Assembly (NCBI GenBank): GCA_963833885.1
Contig: CAWHZU010000036.1
Location: 124,001-188,000 of the forward strand
Direction of reading: 5' to 3'
DNA from: JASHPR01 sp963833885
GTDB taxonomy: Bacteria > Actinomycetota > Actinomycetes > Streptosporangiales > Streptosporangiaceae
DNA length: 64,000 nucleotides
Below, piece after piece: positions 25,792-34,387 of this stretch; within the stretch, counting starts at the first letter, position 1; each line of letters begins with the position of its first letter. The notes below the pieces were generated by a model. That model had not been told where the DNA came from, did not search any database, and saw only the letters and a program-made list of their open reading frames with translations. Made by a program: the position numbers and the translations under genes.

Positions 25792-26649
25792 ATGGAGGTG
25801 AGCCGGGGGGACGGCAGCGTGATCGCCGTCGAGGTTGCTGGCGAGGCGGACGGGGTGCCGGTTCTGCTGTGCCACGGGCTGGCCGATTCGCGCCTGTCTG
25901 CACACCAGTTCACCCACGTCGCTGCCGAACTGGGCTTGCGAGTGATCGTGCCGGACCGGCCTGGCTCCGGAGGGAGCGATCCTCGCCGGCTGCGCAGGCT
26001 CGCGGACTGGGCGCAGGACGCGGAGCTGGTTCTTGACGCCATGCAGATCGAATCCGCGGCCGTGGCGGGCATCTCGGCCGGCGGCCCGTTCGCGGCGGCG
26101 TGCGCGGCCACGATCCCCGGCCGCGTCCGCAGCCTTACCCTCATCTCGGCGCTGGGGCCCCCGGTCTGGCCGATCGGCGGGATGGCGACCGGCGAGCGGC
26201 TGTCTCTCGAGGTGGCCAGGCGTGCTCCCGCCTTCGGCGGCTGGTTCCTCGGCCGGCTCGCCGCGCTGGCCCGCGCCAACCCGCGGATGTTCCTGCGCCT
26301 CGCGACCAGCGAGCTGCCCGGCGCCGACCGCCGGGCGATCGGCGAGCCGGGCATGCGTGATGCCTTCCTCGCCAACTACACCGAGGCGTTCCGCCGCGGC
26401 ACCCAGGGCGTCGCCCAGGACCTGCGGGTGCTGAGCCAGCCCTGGGGTTTCCAGCTCGCCGCGATCAGGGTGCCGACCTCGGTTCACCACGGGGAGGCGG
26501 ATACCACGGTCCCGGCCGAGCACGCCCGGCTGTACGCCGGGGCGATACCGGGCGCACAGCTTCACCTGCATCCCGGTCACGGGCACTTCTCGATCCTGAC
26601 GGCGGCCCGGGAGATGCTCGCCCCGATCTGCGGGCCGCAGCATGGGTGA
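25792..26649 (+). CDS. Alpha/beta hydrolase
   Basis: The 285-residue protein starts MEVSRGDG at an ATG just after AGGGGG. It has a canonical hydrolase layout: VLLCHGLADSR oxyanion-hole segment, VPDRPGSGGSDP, nucleophile elbow GISAGG, then HHGEADTTVP with the acid Asp and PGHGHFSI with the catalytic His. It likely cleaves an ester, lactone or C-C bond. Its stop overlaps or nearly abuts the start of the Rieske oxygenase gene, so the two probably act on one aromatic or cyclic compound, with the oxygenase supplying the hydrolase substrate. Confidence 0.82.
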   Translation: MEVSRGDGSVIAVEVAGEADGVPVLLCHGLADSRLSAHQFTHVAAELGLRVIVPDRPGSGGSDPRRLRRLADWAQDAELVLDAMQIESAAVAGISAGGPFAAACAATIPGRVRSLTLISALGPPVWPIGGMATGERLSLEVARRAPAFGGWFLGRLAALARANPRMFLRLATSELPGADRRAIGEPGMRDAFLANYTEAFRRGTQGVAQDLRVLSQPWGFQLAAIRVPTSVHHGEADTTVPAEHARLYAGAIPGAQLHLHPGHGHFSILTAAREMLAPICGPQHG

Positions 26650-26686
26650 TGATTTTGCAGGCCGCAGTGTGGGTGATGATAAGGAC

Positions 26687-27712
26687 ATGTCGGCTGCGGA
26701 GTTCACGAATGCACACCCGGCGCTGGCGGAGTTCTGGCATCCGGTGGCGCTGTCCTGCGACCTCGGCGAGGAGCCGGTCCCCGTCCGGCTGGGCGGCCAG
26801 GGCTGGGCACTGGCCCGCATCGGCGGCGACCTTGTGGCGTTCGCCGACGCCTGCCCGCACCGGCGGGCGCGGCTGTCGGCCGGGTCTGTCAGCGACGGCA
26901 CGCTCCAGTGCATGTACCACGGATGGCGGTTCGCTGCCGATGGCCGGTGCGTCGACATCCCGGCGCTCGGCGACGCCGCGCAGATCCCGGCGCGCGCCGC
27001 GCTGCACCGCGCGGCCGAGGTCACCGAGCATGACGGCCTGGTGTGGCTGGCTCCGCTGCCGCCGCGCGCTGCGCTGCCGGAACTGGCGCCGGGCGGGTCG
27101 CTGGAGGGCGCGGGCGTCGCTACCGTGCGGCTGCCGATCCTGCGGGTCGAGGCCAACGCCGCGATGCTGATCGACAACTTTCTCGACGAGGCGCACCTGC
27201 CGTTCGTGCACGCGGCCACGATCGGCGGCGCGGGCCCGGAAACCATTCCGCGGGCGGAAGTGGCACGCCACGGCCTGTCGTTCACCGCGGTTCGCGAGCA
27301 CACGTTCACCAACCTCACCGACCCGGCCGTCCGCGACGGTTCCCGGCCCGCGGTCCAGCGGCGCCGGATGACCTACCGGTATCAGGCACCGCTGGCGGCA
27401 ACCCTGCTCCTGGAGTTCCTCGACGCCGGAGGGTGGCAGTTCCTGACGTTCGTCGTCACGCCCGAGGACGAGCGGACCTGCGCCGTGTACCAGACCGTGA
27501 CCGGTCCTGGTCTGGCCGACCCGGAACAAGCGGACAGCGCGGCGAAGTACGAGATGACGATCTTCGAGGAGGACCTGGACCTGCAGCGGCGGGCACTGTC
27601 TGGCCTGGAGTTCCCGCTCGACCCAGCCGCCGAGCTGCACACCAGGGCCGACCGGGTCTCGGTGGAGTTCCGCCGGGTGCTCGCCTCCGCCGTCGGCGCC
27701 CCGGCGGCCTAG
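26687..27712 (+). CDS. Rieske-type ring-hydroxylating oxygenase, alpha subunit
   Basis: The protein has an N-terminal Rieske 2Fe-2S domain with CPHRRA and CMYHGW (Cys-x-His and Cys-x-x-His pairs). A catalytic domain follows with DNFLDEAHLPFVHAATIG, whose Asp and two His bind the mononuclear iron. The size (341 residues from this start) and motif spacing resemble VanA/phenoxybenzoate-type oxygenases that demethylate or hydroxylate aromatic acids. A longer start at ATG 26642 overlaps the hydrolase stop by eight bases; neither start has a strong ribosome site. No reductase gene is adjacent. A GGGTGATGAT sequence occurs twice around the start (26644 and 26671). Confidence 0.87.
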   Translation: MSAAEFTNAHPALAEFWHPVALSCDLGEEPVPVRLGGQGWALARIGGDLVAFADACPHRRARLSAGSVSDGTLQCMYHGWRFAADGRCVDIPALGDAAQIPARAALHRAAEVTEHDGLVWLAPLPPRAALPELAPGGSLEGAGVATVRLPILRVEANAAMLIDNFLDEAHLPFVHAATIGGAGPETIPRAEVARHGLSFTAVREHTFTNLTDPAVRDGSRPAVQRRRMTYRYQAPLAATLLLEFLDAGGWQFLTFVVTPEDERTCAVYQTVTGPGLADPEQADSAAKYEMTIFEEDLDLQRRALSGLEFPLDPAAELHTRADRVSVEFRRVLASAVGAPAA

Positions 27713-27751
27713 CCGCAGCCGCGGCACCTGGAGCGGGCCGGCAGTGAGACA

Positions 27752-28198
27752 TCAGCGGTGTTCGAGCATGCGCTCGAGCAGCGTCGCCAGGCGGCGGCCC
27801 TCGGCCAGGGTGAGCGCGCTGGTCATGGGCGACAGGGACTGTGCGACCTGGGCTACGCCGCGATCGGCGAGCTGCATTCCGCTCGGGGCGAGGAACACGT
27901 CTACCCCGCGGCCGTCGTGCGGGTTGGGCGCCCGCTGCAGGAGACCCCGCTTCTCGGCGCGGTCGACCAGGCCGGAGACGGTCGACTTATCCAGGCCGAG
28001 GAAGTTCGTCAGCTCGCTCATCTTGACGCGGCGGTCGCGGAGGATGGCGAGCACACGCAGCTGGGTCAGGGAGAGGTCGTGCTCGGCAGCGATCCTGTTC
28101 AGCACGGCCATCGTGGCGAACGACGTCATGACCAGGGCGTCGACCAGTTCCTGCTGGCTGGCTGCGGCCGGCTCGGCGGCCGGCTCGGTGGGTGCCAT
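27752..28198 (-). CDS. MarR family transcriptional regulator
   Basis: The 148-residue protein has the MarR winged helix: LSLTQLRVLAILRDRRVKMSEL, LGLDKSTVSGLVDRAEKRGLL with the recognition helix, and PNPHDGRGVDVFLAPSG as the wing. The ATG at 28198 is preferred to a TTG at 28204. It is divergent from the quinone-oxidoreductase gene, with an unusually AT-rich gap between them that would hold its operator. MarR proteins typically respond to phenolic or electrophilic compounds, which fits the neighbouring reductase. Confidence 0.88.
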   Translation of the reverse strand: MAPTEPAAEPAAASQQELVDALVMTSFATMAVLNRIAAEHDLSLTQLRVLAILRDRRVKMSELTNFLGLDKSTVSGLVDRAEKRGLLQRAPNPHDGRGVDVFLAPSGMQLADRGVAQVAQSLSPMTSALTLAEGRRLATLLERMLEHR

Positions 28199-28273
28199 GC
28201 CCAAAGCCTAGTTGACCTGGTTGGTAATCACAACTATTATTGTTGGTACTATAAACTAATTCTGGAGGTCATC
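28199..28273. promoter_or_regulatory. AT-rich divergent promoter/operator of the MarR pair
   Basis: The 75-base gap is much richer in A and T than its surroundings. It contains CAAC/GTTG arms around TATTATT near 28229-28243, two GTTGGTA copies, and TATAAA-like sequence close to the oxidoreductase gene. This is where promoters in both directions and the MarR site must lie. Confidence 0.5.
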
Positions 28274-29236
28274 GTGAAGGCCGCAGTCGTTTCCGCGTTC
28301 GACGCCCCGCCCAGCTACGGGGACTTCCCGGACCCGTCACCGGCCGGTGACGACGAGATCGTCGTCGACGTGCTCGCGGCCGGGCTGCATCCGCGTGTCC
28401 GATCACAAGCCAACGGGTCGCACTACACCAGTACCGGTCGACTGCCGCTGGTACCGGGCGTCGACGGCGTGGGGCGCGGCACCGACGGGCTGCTGCGCTA
28501 CTTCGTCCCGTCCGACGCGACGCTCGGCTCCATGGCCGAGCGGACCGTCATCGACACGCGCCGCAGCATCGTCCTGCCGGACGGCATCGATCCCGTGGCG
28601 GTTGCCGCCGCGATGAACCCGGCGATGGCCTCCTGGGTGGCGCTGCGGCAGCGGGTCCAGTTTCAGGCCGGGCAGAGCGTGCTCGTGCTCGGCGCCGGCA
28701 ACGCCGGCCAGATTGCCGTCCAGGTCGCGAAGCTGCTGGGCGCGAGCCGGATCGTCGTCGCGGGGCGCCTTCACACCGGAGTGGCGGCCGGGCTCCGGGC
28801 GGCCGGAGCGGCCGACACCGTGTCGCTCGACGGGGAGCTTGACGTCGCTGCCACGCGGATCGGCGAGGTCGCGAGCGACGTGGACGTGGTGCTCGACTAC
28901 CTGTGGGGCGAGCCCACAGCCGCCGCCATGGTCGCCGTCATCACCGTCCGCGCCGACCGCAGCAAGCCGCTCACCTGGGTCGAGATCGGCTCCGTCGCCG
29001 GCTCGACCGCGGCGATCCCCTCGGCCGCGTTGCGCGCAGCCCGGCTGACTGTCATCGGCAGCGGCCAGGGATCGGTCGGCGGGCACGAGTACCTCGCCGA
29101 GCTTCCGGCCCTGGCCGAGGCGATCGCCGCGGGCAGGATCGACGTCGACGCCCGGGCGGTGCCGCTCGCCGACGTCGAGCAGGCGTGGGCCGACACCGGT
29201 GCATCCCATCGCATCGTCCTCACCCCACAGTCGTAG
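28274..29236 (+). CDS. Quinone oxidoreductase-like (MDR superfamily) protein
   Basis: The GTG at 28274 follows GGAGG (28264-28268) at five bases. The 320-residue protein has the medium-chain dehydrogenase plan: a GroES-like N-terminal half, then VLVLGAGNAGQIAVQVAKLLGA for NADPH binding. No structural-zinc Cys cluster is present, as in zeta-crystallin/quinone reductases. It should reduce quinones or alpha,beta-unsaturated carbonyls with NADPH. Divergent MarR control suggests induction by such electrophiles. Its stop is 40 bases before the left inverted repeat of the mobile segment. Confidence 0.82.
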   Translation: MKAAVVSAFDAPPSYGDFPDPSPAGDDEIVVDVLAAGLHPRVRSQANGSHYTSTGRLPLVPGVDGVGRGTDGLLRYFVPSDATLGSMAERTVIDTRRSIVLPDGIDPVAVAAAMNPAMASWVALRQRVQFQAGQSVLVLGAGNAGQIAVQVAKLLGASRIVVAGRLHTGVAAGLRAAGAADTVSLDGELDVAATRIGEVASDVDVVLDYLWGEPTAAAMVAVITVRADRSKPLTWVEIGSVAGSTAAIPSAALRAARLTVIGSGQGSVGGHEYLAELPALAEAIAAGRIDVDARAVPLADVEQAWADTGASHRIVLTPQS

Positions 29237-29276
29237 GCGGCGGGGCCACCTCCGGCCGCGCCGGCGTCTGTTCTAA

Positions 29277-29293
29277 GAGCCTGTTGATAAAGG
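29277..29293 (+). repeat. Left 17-bp terminal inverted repeat
   Basis: This 17-mer matches the right end of the IS5-type element perfectly, but the adjoining bases do not match either end of that element. It is preceded by TAA. Confidence 0.85.
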
Positions 29294-29371
29294 ATGACGG
29301 GAAGGTGGCTCTGTTGGTTGTAGCTGACCGCCTTGCTTGCCTGGGGTGACCGCGGCGGCGTTGCCGGGAAG

Positions 29372-29560
29372 TTGATTTTTGTGAGTTTCGACCGCGCTGG
29401 AGGGGTTGCGGTCAGCTGGGCCAAAACCTTCACCGACCCCCCGGCCCTGCGGCCGCCATCGTGGACCGGCTCACCTTCGGCGGCAACATCACCGAGACCG
29501 GCACCGACTCCTGCCGGCTCACCCACACACCCGCCGCGCTCATGCCGACGGATCGTGCAC
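29372..29560 (+). pseudogene. Remnant of an IS21-type IstB helper ATPase
   Basis: Two frames together read FVSFDRAGG, SWAKTFTDP and then IVDRLTFGGNITETGTDSCR, matching the C-terminal end of IstB ATP-binding proteins. There is a frame change around 29435. The Walker A/B regions and the partner IstA are absent, so this is a 3' relic. Its tail overlaps the end of the oppositely oriented ABC ATPase gene. Confidence 0.6.
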
Positions 29561-30280
29561 CGGGGCGGGCGGCACGTGGGAGCTGCCGGGGCTCGGCGCG
29601 GGCCTGGTGTCCTGCCTGATGGTGAGGCGGCCCTTGCTCATGACGCCGACGCGCTGCGCCCTGCGGGCGAGGCTGCTGTCGTGGGTGACCAGGACCAGGG
29701 TCAGGCCGCGCTCGCTCCACAGCCGCTCCAGCAGGCCGATGATCTCATCGCGGGTGTCCTCGTCCAGGTTCCCCGTCGGCTCGTCGGCGAGCAGCACCTT
29801 GGGCTCTTTGACCAGGGCGCGGGCGATCGCGGTGCGCTGCTGCTGCCCGCCGGACATCTCGGTGGGCAGGTGGCCGGCCCGGTCGCCCAGGCCCACCGAG
29901 TCCAGCGCCGCGGCGACGCGGGCCTGCCGGTCGGCGTGGCCGACCGCCAGCGGGATCAGCGCGGCCTCGACGTTCTCGGCGGCCGACAGGGTGGGGATCA
30001 GGTTGAAGGTCTGGAAGATGAACCCGATCTTCTCGGCGCGCAGCCGGGTGAGCCGGGTCTCGGGCAGCGCGCCCAGGCTGGTGCCGTCCAGCTCGATGGT
30101 GCCGCTGGTGGGCCGGTCCAGGCCGCCGAGCAGGTTCAGCAGGGTGGATTTGCCGTGGCCGGTGCGGCCCTGCACGGCCAGCCACTGGCCGTCGCAGATG
30201 GTGAGGGTCAGGTCCTGCACCGCCGGGACGGTGCGGCGGCCTTTGCGGTAGAGCTTGGCCACGCTGGTCAGCTGGTACAC
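29540..30280 (-). CDS. MacB/LolD-type ABC transporter ATP-binding protein
   Basis: The GTG at 30280 has AGGAG eight bases upstream. The 246-residue protein has Walker A GRTGHGKST (unusual RT and H, but GKST kept), the Q-loop, signature MSGGQQQR, Walker B VLLADEPTGNLD and the H-loop VTHD. The EPTGNLDE form and size fit the MacB/LolD family, which powers FtsX-like permeases that extrude lipids, peptides or antibiotics or drive cell-wall hydrolases. The permease gene is 37 bases upstream in the same operon. The tail after residue 220 is Pro-rich. Confidence 0.9.
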   Translation of the reverse strand: MYQLTSVAKLYRKGRRTVPAVQDLTLTICDGQWLAVQGRTGHGKSTLLNLLGGLDRPTSGTIELDGTSLGALPETRLTRLRAEKIGFIFQTFNLIPTLSAAENVEAALIPLAVGHADRQARVAAALDSVGLGDRAGHLPTEMSGGQQQRTAIARALVKEPKVLLADEPTGNLDEDTRDEIIGLLERLWSERGLTLVLVTHDSSLARRAQRVGVMSKGRLTIRQDTRPAPSPGSSHVPPAPVHDPSA

Positions 30281-30317
30281 GGGTTTTTCTCCTGTTCGTG
30301 GAAGGGCCGGGCCGGGG

Positions 30318-31796
30318 TCAGGCGACCCGGGACAGCGCGTCGGCGGGCCGCAGCCGGGCGATCCGCCAGCTGCCGAACGCGCCGGCCAGCAGAGCGCCGG
30401 CCACCGCGAGGAGCACGGCAAGCACGATCATGCCGGCGCTGACCGAGAGGTGCAGCGGCACGGCGACGGTCTGGACCGGGCTGCCGCCGATGAGGGTGCC
30501 GTTGCCTCCGCCGTTCGAGCCGATGGTTGCCGACACGCTCGGCAAGCCGATGGTTGCCGACACGCTCGGCGTCACCGCGGCGATGATCGCCGCGCCGGTG
30601 TAGCTCAGGCCGATCCCGGCGGCGGCGCCGGCGACGCCGGTGGCCAGCGACTCGCCGAGCACCTGGGCGATGATGCGGCTGGTGCGCCAGCCGAGCGCCT
30701 TCAGCGTGCCGAACTCGGCGGCCCGGCGGGACACCGCGGCCATCGTCAGCAGGCTGGCCACGGCGAACGCGGCGATCAGCACCAGCACCGCCAGCCACCG
30801 GCCCAGGTCGTTGGCCAGCTTGGCGGCACTGGTCACCGACCCGGCCACCTCGCTGGCCAGGCCGCTGGCGCTGGTCACCTTGGTGCCCGGCAGCAGCCGG
30901 GTGACCTCCCGCGTCACCGCGGGGACGTCCGCGGCGCTGGCTGCGGCCAGGTAAATACTGGTCACCTTGCCTTGCAGGCTGGCCGGGCCCGTCTTTATCC
31001 ACGGCAGCTCCTGGGCCGCTTTCAGCGGGATGTACACGCTGGGCGGGTTGCTGCCCGCCGCCTGGCGGACGATCCCGACGACGGTGAACCGGATGCCCTT
31101 GATGCTCAGGTCCGGCCAGGTCGTCAGGCCGATGGTCAGGTGCGAACCGATCCGCAGGCCGTGCGAGGCCGCATACCCCGCGTCCACCACCGCGACGTGC
31201 GCGCCGGCGTCGGCCGCGGTGAACGAGCGGCCGGAGATCAGCGACGCGCCGCCTAGAGGGCCCAGCGTCGGGTGCCCGGTGTCCACCCCTTCCAGGGGGT
31301 AACCGCCCGTCCGCCCGCCGCCGGGGAGGAGGCCGCCCCCCCGCGCTGTGCTGGCGCCGTTCTTGGGCCACGAGACCGAGGATTGGTTCAGGAAGATCCC
31401 GCCGGCCGCTGCCGCCACGCCGGGCAGCCGGGCCGCCGCGGCTACCTTCGCCACGCTGATCCCCTCGGTCAGGATGTCTATCGTGCTCAGCGTCTTCCCG
31501 GCCCCGCTGATGCACTTGACCCCGGGGATGCAGATCTCCCCACCTGGGCCCGGCGCGATAGTGCTGGTGCCCTTCGGCAGCCTGCTGGGCTGCTGCCACT
31601 GCCCGCCGGTCACGGTCACCGTGGTGGCCTCCCCGTACAGCGTGCTCAGCACCCCGGACTGCGCCCTGGCCACCCCGGCCGAGGCGGCGGCCACGGTGAC
31701 CACCAGCCCCACCCCCAGGGCCAGGCCCAGCGCGACGAAGATGGCCTGGCGCATCCGGCGGCGCAACTCGCGCCGCACATAAGTAACAAAGAACAT
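30318..31796 (-). CDS. MacB/FtsX-family ABC transporter permease
   Basis: The 492-residue protein has one N-terminal membrane helix (IFVALGLALGVGLVVTVAAA) and a long extracytoplasmic domain (about 45-330, with MacB-like GRSFTAAD and TVVGIVR segments). Three C-terminal helices follow, ending SWRIARLRPADALSRVA, typical of FtsX-domain permeases. The family transmits ATP-driven motion to the outside rather than forming a channel. The periplasmic-type domain is rich in Gly/Ala/Ser. A 27-bp tandem duplication (PSVSATIGL twice) lies near residue 410. It forms a complex with the adjacent ATPase, and a small lipoprotein precedes it. Confidence 0.88.
   Translation of the reverse strand: MFFVTYVRRELRRRMRQAIFVALGLALGVGLVVTVAAASAGVARAQSGVLSTLYGEATTVTVTGGQWQQPSRLPKGTSTIAPGPGGEICIPGVKCISGAGKTLSTIDILTEGISVAKVAAAARLPGVAAAAGGIFLNQSSVSWPKNGASTARGGGLLPGGGRTGGYPLEGVDTGHPTLGPLGGASLISGRSFTAADAGAHVAVVDAGYAASHGLRIGSHLTIGLTTWPDLSIKGIRFTVVGIVRQAAGSNPPSVYIPLKAAQELPWIKTGPASLQGKVTSIYLAAASAADVPAVTREVTRLLPGTKVTSASGLASEVAGSVTSAAKLANDLGRWLAVLVLIAAFAVASLLTMAAVSRRAAEFGTLKALGWRTSRIIAQVLGESLATGVAGAAAGIGLSYTGAAIIAAVTPSVSATIGLPSVSATIGSNGGGNGTLIGGSPVQTVAVPLHLSVSAGMIVLAVLLAVAGALLAGAFGSWRIARLRPADALSRVA
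30519..30572 (-). repeat. 27-bp tandem duplication inside the permease gene
   Basis: Two near-identical 27-bp units start at 30519 and 30546 and encode PSVSATIGL twice in succession. The frame is kept, so the insertion only lengthens an extracytoplasmic loop. Confidence 0.85.
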
Positions 31797-31902
31797 CCAG
31801 CGCTCCGATCCGCTAGGGAAACTATCCGGGGCGGCGTGACCCAGGCCGCCTGGCGGCCAACGGCAACGGCCCGGGGGCCACCGCCGTCACCGGGTGAGCA
31901 GG

Positions 31903-32244
31903 TCAGCCCGGCCCAGAACCCGGGCCCGGCAGCGGTGCCAGCGGCATGCAGGCTTGCAGCGCCGCCGACACCCTGGCCGGAACCTGGACTGTTGTCCCGC
32001 GGCTGGACGTGGGCATGGACGTGCGCGAGGACATGCCCGGCAGGGAAGCAAGGGCGGCGCCGGTCACGCCATGCTTGCGCATGCACGCCGAGTAGCTGCC
32101 CCGGCCGGGGGATGGGCCGCTGCCGCATCCCACCGCCAGCACGGCCAGGCCGGCCACGATGGCCAGCACCCCCGCACGCCGCCAGCACCTCCACACCAGC
32201 CCACCGCGCCCGCCGCTACCGCGCCCGCCGCTACCGTCGTTCAT
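31903..32244 (-). CDS. Small lipoprotein with CMRKHGV motif
   Basis: Starting at ATG 32244 the 113-residue product has a basic N-terminus, a hydrophobic signal segment and the lipobox LAVGC, so it should be lipid-anchored outside the membrane. The mature part contains YSACMRKHGV and a second Cys in LQACMPLAP. This spacing is typical of small actinobacterial lipoproteins or membrane-anchored proteins found beside MacB-like exporters. It precedes the permease and ATPase genes and faces the response regulator divergently. It may be the sensor or extracytoplasmic partner of the exporter; the exact role is unknown. Confidence 0.65.
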   Translation of the reverse strand: MNDGSGGRGSGGRGGLVWRCWRRAGVLAIVAGLAVLAVGCGSGPSPGRGSYSACMRKHGVTGAALASLPGMSSRTSMPTSSRGTTVQVPARVSAALQACMPLAPLPGPGSGPG

Positions 32245-32416
32245 CGCGTGTTCGTCCCTTCGTCCCAAGCCGACAGTCCTGCCCGATTCACCGGTGATCC
32301 CTGGCCGGCCAGCAGGGTGCCAGGTCTTGTGCTGCTCACCGTTGCGCTGGGGGTAGCTCATGCGTCCCGTTTGTACGCCGGTCACCGTTGCATCCCTGTA
32401 ACGCAGTTACCGTTTT

Positions 32417-32430
32417 GCAACCGCGGTTGC
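32417..32430. promoter_or_regulatory. Perfect 14-bp palindrome between lipoprotein and regulator genes
   Basis: GCAACCGCGGTTGC at 32417-32430 is a perfect palindrome. TACCGTTTTGCA and CACCGTTGCA lie just upstream as partial direct repeats. Sitting in the divergent gap, these are candidate binding sites for the response regulator encoded to the right. Confidence 0.5.
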
Positions 32431-32506
32431 GGCATCCTGGACACCGGGCGCCGGACAGGCTTGCGGGCCGGGATGACCGGGAGACGACAAGGAGGTGGGG
32501 TGCGCG

Positions 32507-33163
32507 GTGCGGGTGCTGGTGGTCGAGGACCAGGCGAAGCTGGCCACGATCGTCGCGACCGGTCTGCGCCGGGCGGGCATGGCGGTCGACGTCGTCTTCG
32601 ACGGCGCCGACGCGCTGGAGCACACCGCCAGCACGCCCTACGACGTCGTCGTGCTCGACCGGGACCTGCCCGGCGTGGGCGGCGATGAGGTTTGCCGGAC
32701 GCTGGTCGCCGGGGGGTCGGCGACCCGGATCCTCATGCTCACCGGGGCCCGCACCGTCGGCGACCGGATCGAGGGCCTTGGTCTGGGCGCCGATGACTAC
32801 CTGCCCAAGCCGTTCGACTTCGGCGAGCTGGTGGCCCGGATCCGGGCGCTGGTGCGGCGCCCCGGCGCCGCGCTTGCCCCGGTGCTGTCGCATAGGGACC
32901 TGCGGCTGGACTCCGCCCGCCGGCAGGTCACCCGGGCGGGCAGGGAGCTCGCGCTCAACCCGAAGGAGTTCGCCGTCTTGGAGGTGCTGCTCGCCGCCGG
33001 CGGCGCCGTCGTCTCCAGCGAGGAGCTCCTGGAGCGGGTCTGGGACGAGGAGGCCGACCCGTTCAGCCAGGCAGTGAAGACGACGATGAGCCGGCTGCGG
33101 GCCAAGCTCGGCGACCCCCCGGTCATCGAGACGGTCACCCGGTCCGGCTACCGGATCACGTGA
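32507..33163 (+). CDS. OmpR-family response regulator
   Basis: The GTG at 32507 gives MRVLVVEDQ, the normal start of a receiver domain, with GGAGG 11 bases upstream. The 218-residue protein has a receiver domain (acidic pocket E7/D8, phosphoacceptor D51 in DRDLPG, conserved Thr, Lys in YLPKPF) and a winged-helix output domain (LNPKEFAVLEVLL ... TTMSRLRAKLGDPPVIETVTRSGYRI). It is followed eight bases later by its histidine kinase. Being divergent from the exporter operon, it most likely controls that operon in response to cell-envelope stress or an antimicrobial compound. Confidence 0.92.
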   Translation: MRVLVVEDQAKLATIVATGLRRAGMAVDVVFDGADALEHTASTPYDVVVLDRDLPGVGGDEVCRTLVAGGSATRILMLTGARTVGDRIEGLGLGADDYLPKPFDFGELVARIRALVRRPGAALAPVLSHRDLRLDSARRQVTRAGRELALNPKEFAVLEVLLAAGGAVVSSEELLERVWDEEADPFSQAVKTTMSRLRAKLGDPPVIETVTRSGYRIT

Positions 33164-33170
33164 GGCCGCC

Positions 33171-34367
33171 GTGCGTGTTCCGGCGGCGGTGACCGCGGTG
33201 CTGCGGCGGATGCGCCATCCCCGCATCACCGTGCGGGGCCGCCTGGCACTGCTGTACGGGTCGGTCTTCCTCGCGTCGGGAATCGCGCTGCTGGCGATCA
33301 CCTACGTCCTGGTCGACGACGCCATCCGGCGGTTCGCCGGCGTTCCCGTTCCGGCCAGGCGCTCTTTGCCCCCGGATCAGTCCGCCGGCCTCGGCCTGCC
33401 GGCCGAAGGCCGCCTGCTCGGGGCGCAACGCACCGTGGATCTGCACTCGCTGCTGCTGGGATCGGGCATCGCCCTGGGCGTGATGACCGTCGCCTCGGTG
33501 CTGCTGGGCTGGCTGGTCGCCGGGCGGATCCTGCGTCCGCTCCGCACGATCACCAACACGGCGCGGCACATCTCCCAGGACAGCCTCGGCCAGCGGCTCG
33601 CCCTCCAGGGCCCGCGTGATGAGCTGACCGGCCTCGGGGAGGTCATCGACGGCTTGCTCGAGAGACTGCAGGCCGCCTTCGAGGCGCAGCGCCACTTCGT
33701 CGCGAACGCCGCGCACGAACTGCGGGCGCCGCTGACCTTGGAGCGGGCCACGCTCCAGGTCACGCTGGCTGATCCGGGGCTCACCCTCGGCGCGCTGCGC
33801 GCGGCCTGCGAAGAGGTCATCGACAACGGGCGGCAGCAAGAGCAGCTCCTCGAGGCGCTGCTCACCCTGGCGCGCAGCGAGCGCGGCCTGGACCGCCAGC
33901 AGCTCCTCGATCTCGCCGTGATCGCCGCTGACATCGCCAGTTCCCGCACACAGACCGCTGCCGCCGCGGGATTGCACCTCGGCCTCGCGCTCGGGCCGGC
34001 GCCGGTCTTCGGCGACCCGCAGCTCATCGAGCGACTCGTGGCAAACCTGCTCGACAATGCCCTCCACTACAACCACGCCGGCGGCAGCGTGCACCTGGCC
34101 ACCGAGGACCAAGCGGGCAGCGGCCGGCTCACCGTGACCAACACCGGGCCAGTCGTGCCCGAAGACCAGATCGCCCGGCTGCTGGAGCCATTCCAGCGCA
34201 TCGCCCCAAGCCGCACCGGCCAGCACGACGGTCTCGGCCTCGGGCTATCCATCGTCCAGGCGATCACCAAAGCCCACCGGGCGCGGCTCCTCGTCAATGC
34301 CGGTGAGGGCGGCGGGCTCCTCATCGAGATCCGCTTCCCGCCCCGCAAGGAGATCGTGGTCATGTGA
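33171..34367 (+). CDS. Sensor histidine kinase
   Basis: The 398-residue protein has two membrane helices (about 25-50 and 95-117) around a short 45-residue extracytoplasmic loop and a HAMP domain (RILRPLRTITNTARHIS). The H-box is FVANAAHELRAPL with His182 (RAPL instead of the usual RTPL), and the ATPase domain has NLLDNALHYN, GPVVPEDQI and GLGLGLSIVQAI. The short loop suggests intramembrane sensing, common for kinases beside antimicrobial-export ABC systems. GTG start. It is co-transcribed with the response regulator. Confidence 0.9.
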   Translation: MRVPAAVTAVLRRMRHPRITVRGRLALLYGSVFLASGIALLAITYVLVDDAIRRFAGVPVPARRSLPPDQSAGLGLPAEGRLLGAQRTVDLHSLLLGSGIALGVMTVASVLLGWLVAGRILRPLRTITNTARHISQDSLGQRLALQGPRDELTGLGEVIDGLLERLQAAFEAQRHFVANAAHELRAPLTLERATLQVTLADPGLTLGALRAACEEVIDNGRQQEQLLEALLTLARSERGLDRQQLLDLAVIAADIASSRTQTAAAAGLHLGLALGPAPVFGDPQLIERLVANLLDNALHYNHAGGSVHLATEDQAGSGRLTVTNTGPVVPEDQIARLLEPFQRIAPSRTGQHDGLGLGLSIVQAITKAHRARLLVNAGEGGGLLIEIRFPPRKEIVVM

Positions 34368-34387
34368 TCTGGGCGGGCAGGTGAAGA

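Noticed and set aside
24502..27318. Very long minus-strand frame (938 codons) covering desaturase, hydrolase and oxygenase
   Set aside because: Only the last 362 codons encode the desaturase; the rest is low-complexity antisense of two clear plus-strand genes.
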